Assembly (NCBI RefSeq): GCF_003026215.1
Contig: NZ_PYOC01000018.1
Location: 1-64,000, forward strand
Direction: 5' to 3'
Origin: Photobacterium indicum
Lineage (GTDB): Bacteria; Pseudomonadota; Gammaproteobacteria; Enterobacterales; Vibrionaceae
DNA length: 64,000 bases
The position numbers and the translations under genes were made by a program. Of this stretch, positions 63,375 through 64,000 are shown piece after piece; the stretch's first letter is position 1, and every line of letters begins with the position of its first letter. Below the pieces are notes generated by a model. It searched no databases, was not told the DNA's origin, and was given only the letters and a program-made list of their open reading frames with translations.

Positions 63375-63809
63375 ATGACTGACGCGACACTGCCTCAACA
63401 TCCATTCGGAACAGAAATTACCGCGAACGATATCGTAAAGCAGATGCAAGCTGCGAATGGCTGGGAAGATAGATACCGCACAGTGATTCAATTAGGTAAA
63501 AAACTGCCCGCATTACCTGAGACATTTAAGCACGAAGAATTGAAAGTGAGTGGCTGCGAAAGCCAAGTGTGGTTAGCGCATGAGGCGCAAGATGGTCAGT
63601 TTCATTTTATGGCAGATTCAGATGCGCGTATTGTTCGCGGCCTGATTACGTTAGTGCTTGCTGCTTACGAAGGTAAAAATGCAGAAGAGATTCGAGCATT
63701 TGATATTGATACCTATTTTGAACAACTAGGTTTGATTGCCCACCTTAGCCCATCACGTGGCAATGGTTTAAAAGCCATTGTGGAACAAATTAAAACGCTT
63801 GCTAACTAG
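63375..63809 (+). CDS. csdE: Cysteine desulfurase sulfur acceptor subunit CsdE
   Basis: SufE-like sulfur acceptor, 144 aa, with the active Cys at 61 (LKVSGCESQVWLAH). It stimulates CsdA and passes sulfur onward, including to the TcdA pathway for cyclic t6A. Co-transcribed with csdA; a terminator follows 39 nt downstream. Confidence 0.95.
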   Translation: MTDATLPQHPFGTEITANDIVKQMQAANGWEDRYRTVIQLGKKLPALPETFKHEELKVSGCESQVWLAHEAQDGQFHFMADSDARIVRGLITLVLAAYEGKNAEEIRAFDIDTYFEQLGLIAHLSPSRGNGLKAIVEQIKTLAN

Positions 63810-63848
63810 TATCACTTTTTTGAATAAACGATCGTTTGTTTGAATACT

Positions 63849-63876
63849 AAAAAGGAGAGCTTCGGCTCTCCTTTTT
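63849..63876. terminator. Bidirectional terminator between csdE and tcdA
   Basis: GGAGAGC / GCTCTCC with a TTCG tetraloop, A-run left and T-run right, between convergent genes. Confidence 0.92.
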
Positions 63877-63925
63877 ATCGCAAAAATGTACATAAATCAG
63901 CGGCTATCGACTTGCCAAGATAGCA

Positions 63926-64000
63926 TTATTTCTGTAAATGCTTTTCAACTATTTTTTGAATAATACGAGAAACAGCGACAAAACCGAATGTTGCCGTCAC
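63926..64000 (-). CDS. tcdA: tRNA threonylcarbamoyladenosine dehydratase TcdA (C-terminal end only)
   Basis: The last 24 codons and TAA of a minus-strand gene cut by the window edge. They encode VTATFGFVAVSRIIQKIVEK then HLQK, matching the C-terminus of E. coli TcdA (CsdL), which cyclises t6A37 to ct6A and works with CsdA-CsdE. E. coli also has csdA-csdE-tcdA in a row. Only the end is visible, so intactness cannot be judged. Confidence 0.85.
   Translation of the reverse strand: MTATFGFVAVSRIIQKIVEKHLQK

Overview
The window is a piece of an AT-rich gammaproteobacterial chromosome, almost certainly Vibrionaceae and most like Photobacterium. This rests on gene order (gmhB/metNIQ, accA-dnaE-rnhB-lpxBA-fabZ-lpxD-skp-bamA-rseP-dxr-cdsA-uppS-frr-pyrH-tsf-rpsB, map-glnD, yqcC-truC-yqcA, syd-queF, gcvA/gcvB-csdA-csdE-tcdA), on several Vibrio-type small families (DUF3549, DUF3301, DUF2789, DUF2310, DUF4250), and on Csr-type regulatory RNAs in the multi-copy form known from vibrios. 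Species is inferred, not proven.

Layout. 1-175: promoter and leader of an rRNA operon reading left out of the window. 215-6145: five-gene leftward peptide ABC transporter operon (YejABEF-like, two separate ATPases). 6485-9967: gmhB divergent from the MetJ-controlled metNIQ operon. 10061-15697: a stand-alone zinc-independent L36 gene under a Zur-like palindrome, trmO, proS, a patatin-like lipase, a GGDEF diguanylate cyclase and two small conserved proteins. 15782-19047: Na+-dependent transporter, small cytochrome c, tilS. 19179-38670: the long leftward essential cluster for fatty acid, DNA, lipid A, outer membrane, isoprenoid, phospholipid and translation functions. 38995-43171: map, glnD, yaeH. 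43217-46457: yqcC-truC-yqcA and two DUF proteins. 46458-48877: no protein gene, but three tandem Csr-antagonist RNA genes. 48878-51857: small proteins, DUF2310, syd, queF. 51975-55952: two proteins with altered GGDEF motifs. 56245-64000: ppnN, xni, rlmM, ygdD, a hydrolase, gcvA/gcvB, csdAE and the end of tcdA.

The most notable system is the array at 46.5-48.7 kb. In E. coli csrB lies between yqcC and syd. Here the equivalent place holds three leftward RNA genes of about 435, 527 and 435 nt. Each begins GTCGGAAGGAA, is full of GGA hairpins, and ends in a Rho-independent terminator. Each is preceded by a TGTAAG-N6-CTTACA-type box (the GacA/UvrY/VarA consensus) whose outer edge lies 186 or 187 bp from the inferred start. 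The two outer RNAs look identical over 462 bp while their surroundings differ. The middle one carries a 50-bp unit three times over, adding CsrA-site hairpins. Together this looks like a dose-amplified, self-homogenising CsrA sponge locus.

Other regulatory finds are GcvB between gcvA and csdA, MetJ boxes filling the metN promoter spacer, a Zur-like palindrome before rpmJ2, and a heptanucleotide tandem repeat forming the 3' end of xni. Boundaries of RNAs and promoters come from reading motifs by eye; no folding, alignment or database search was run.
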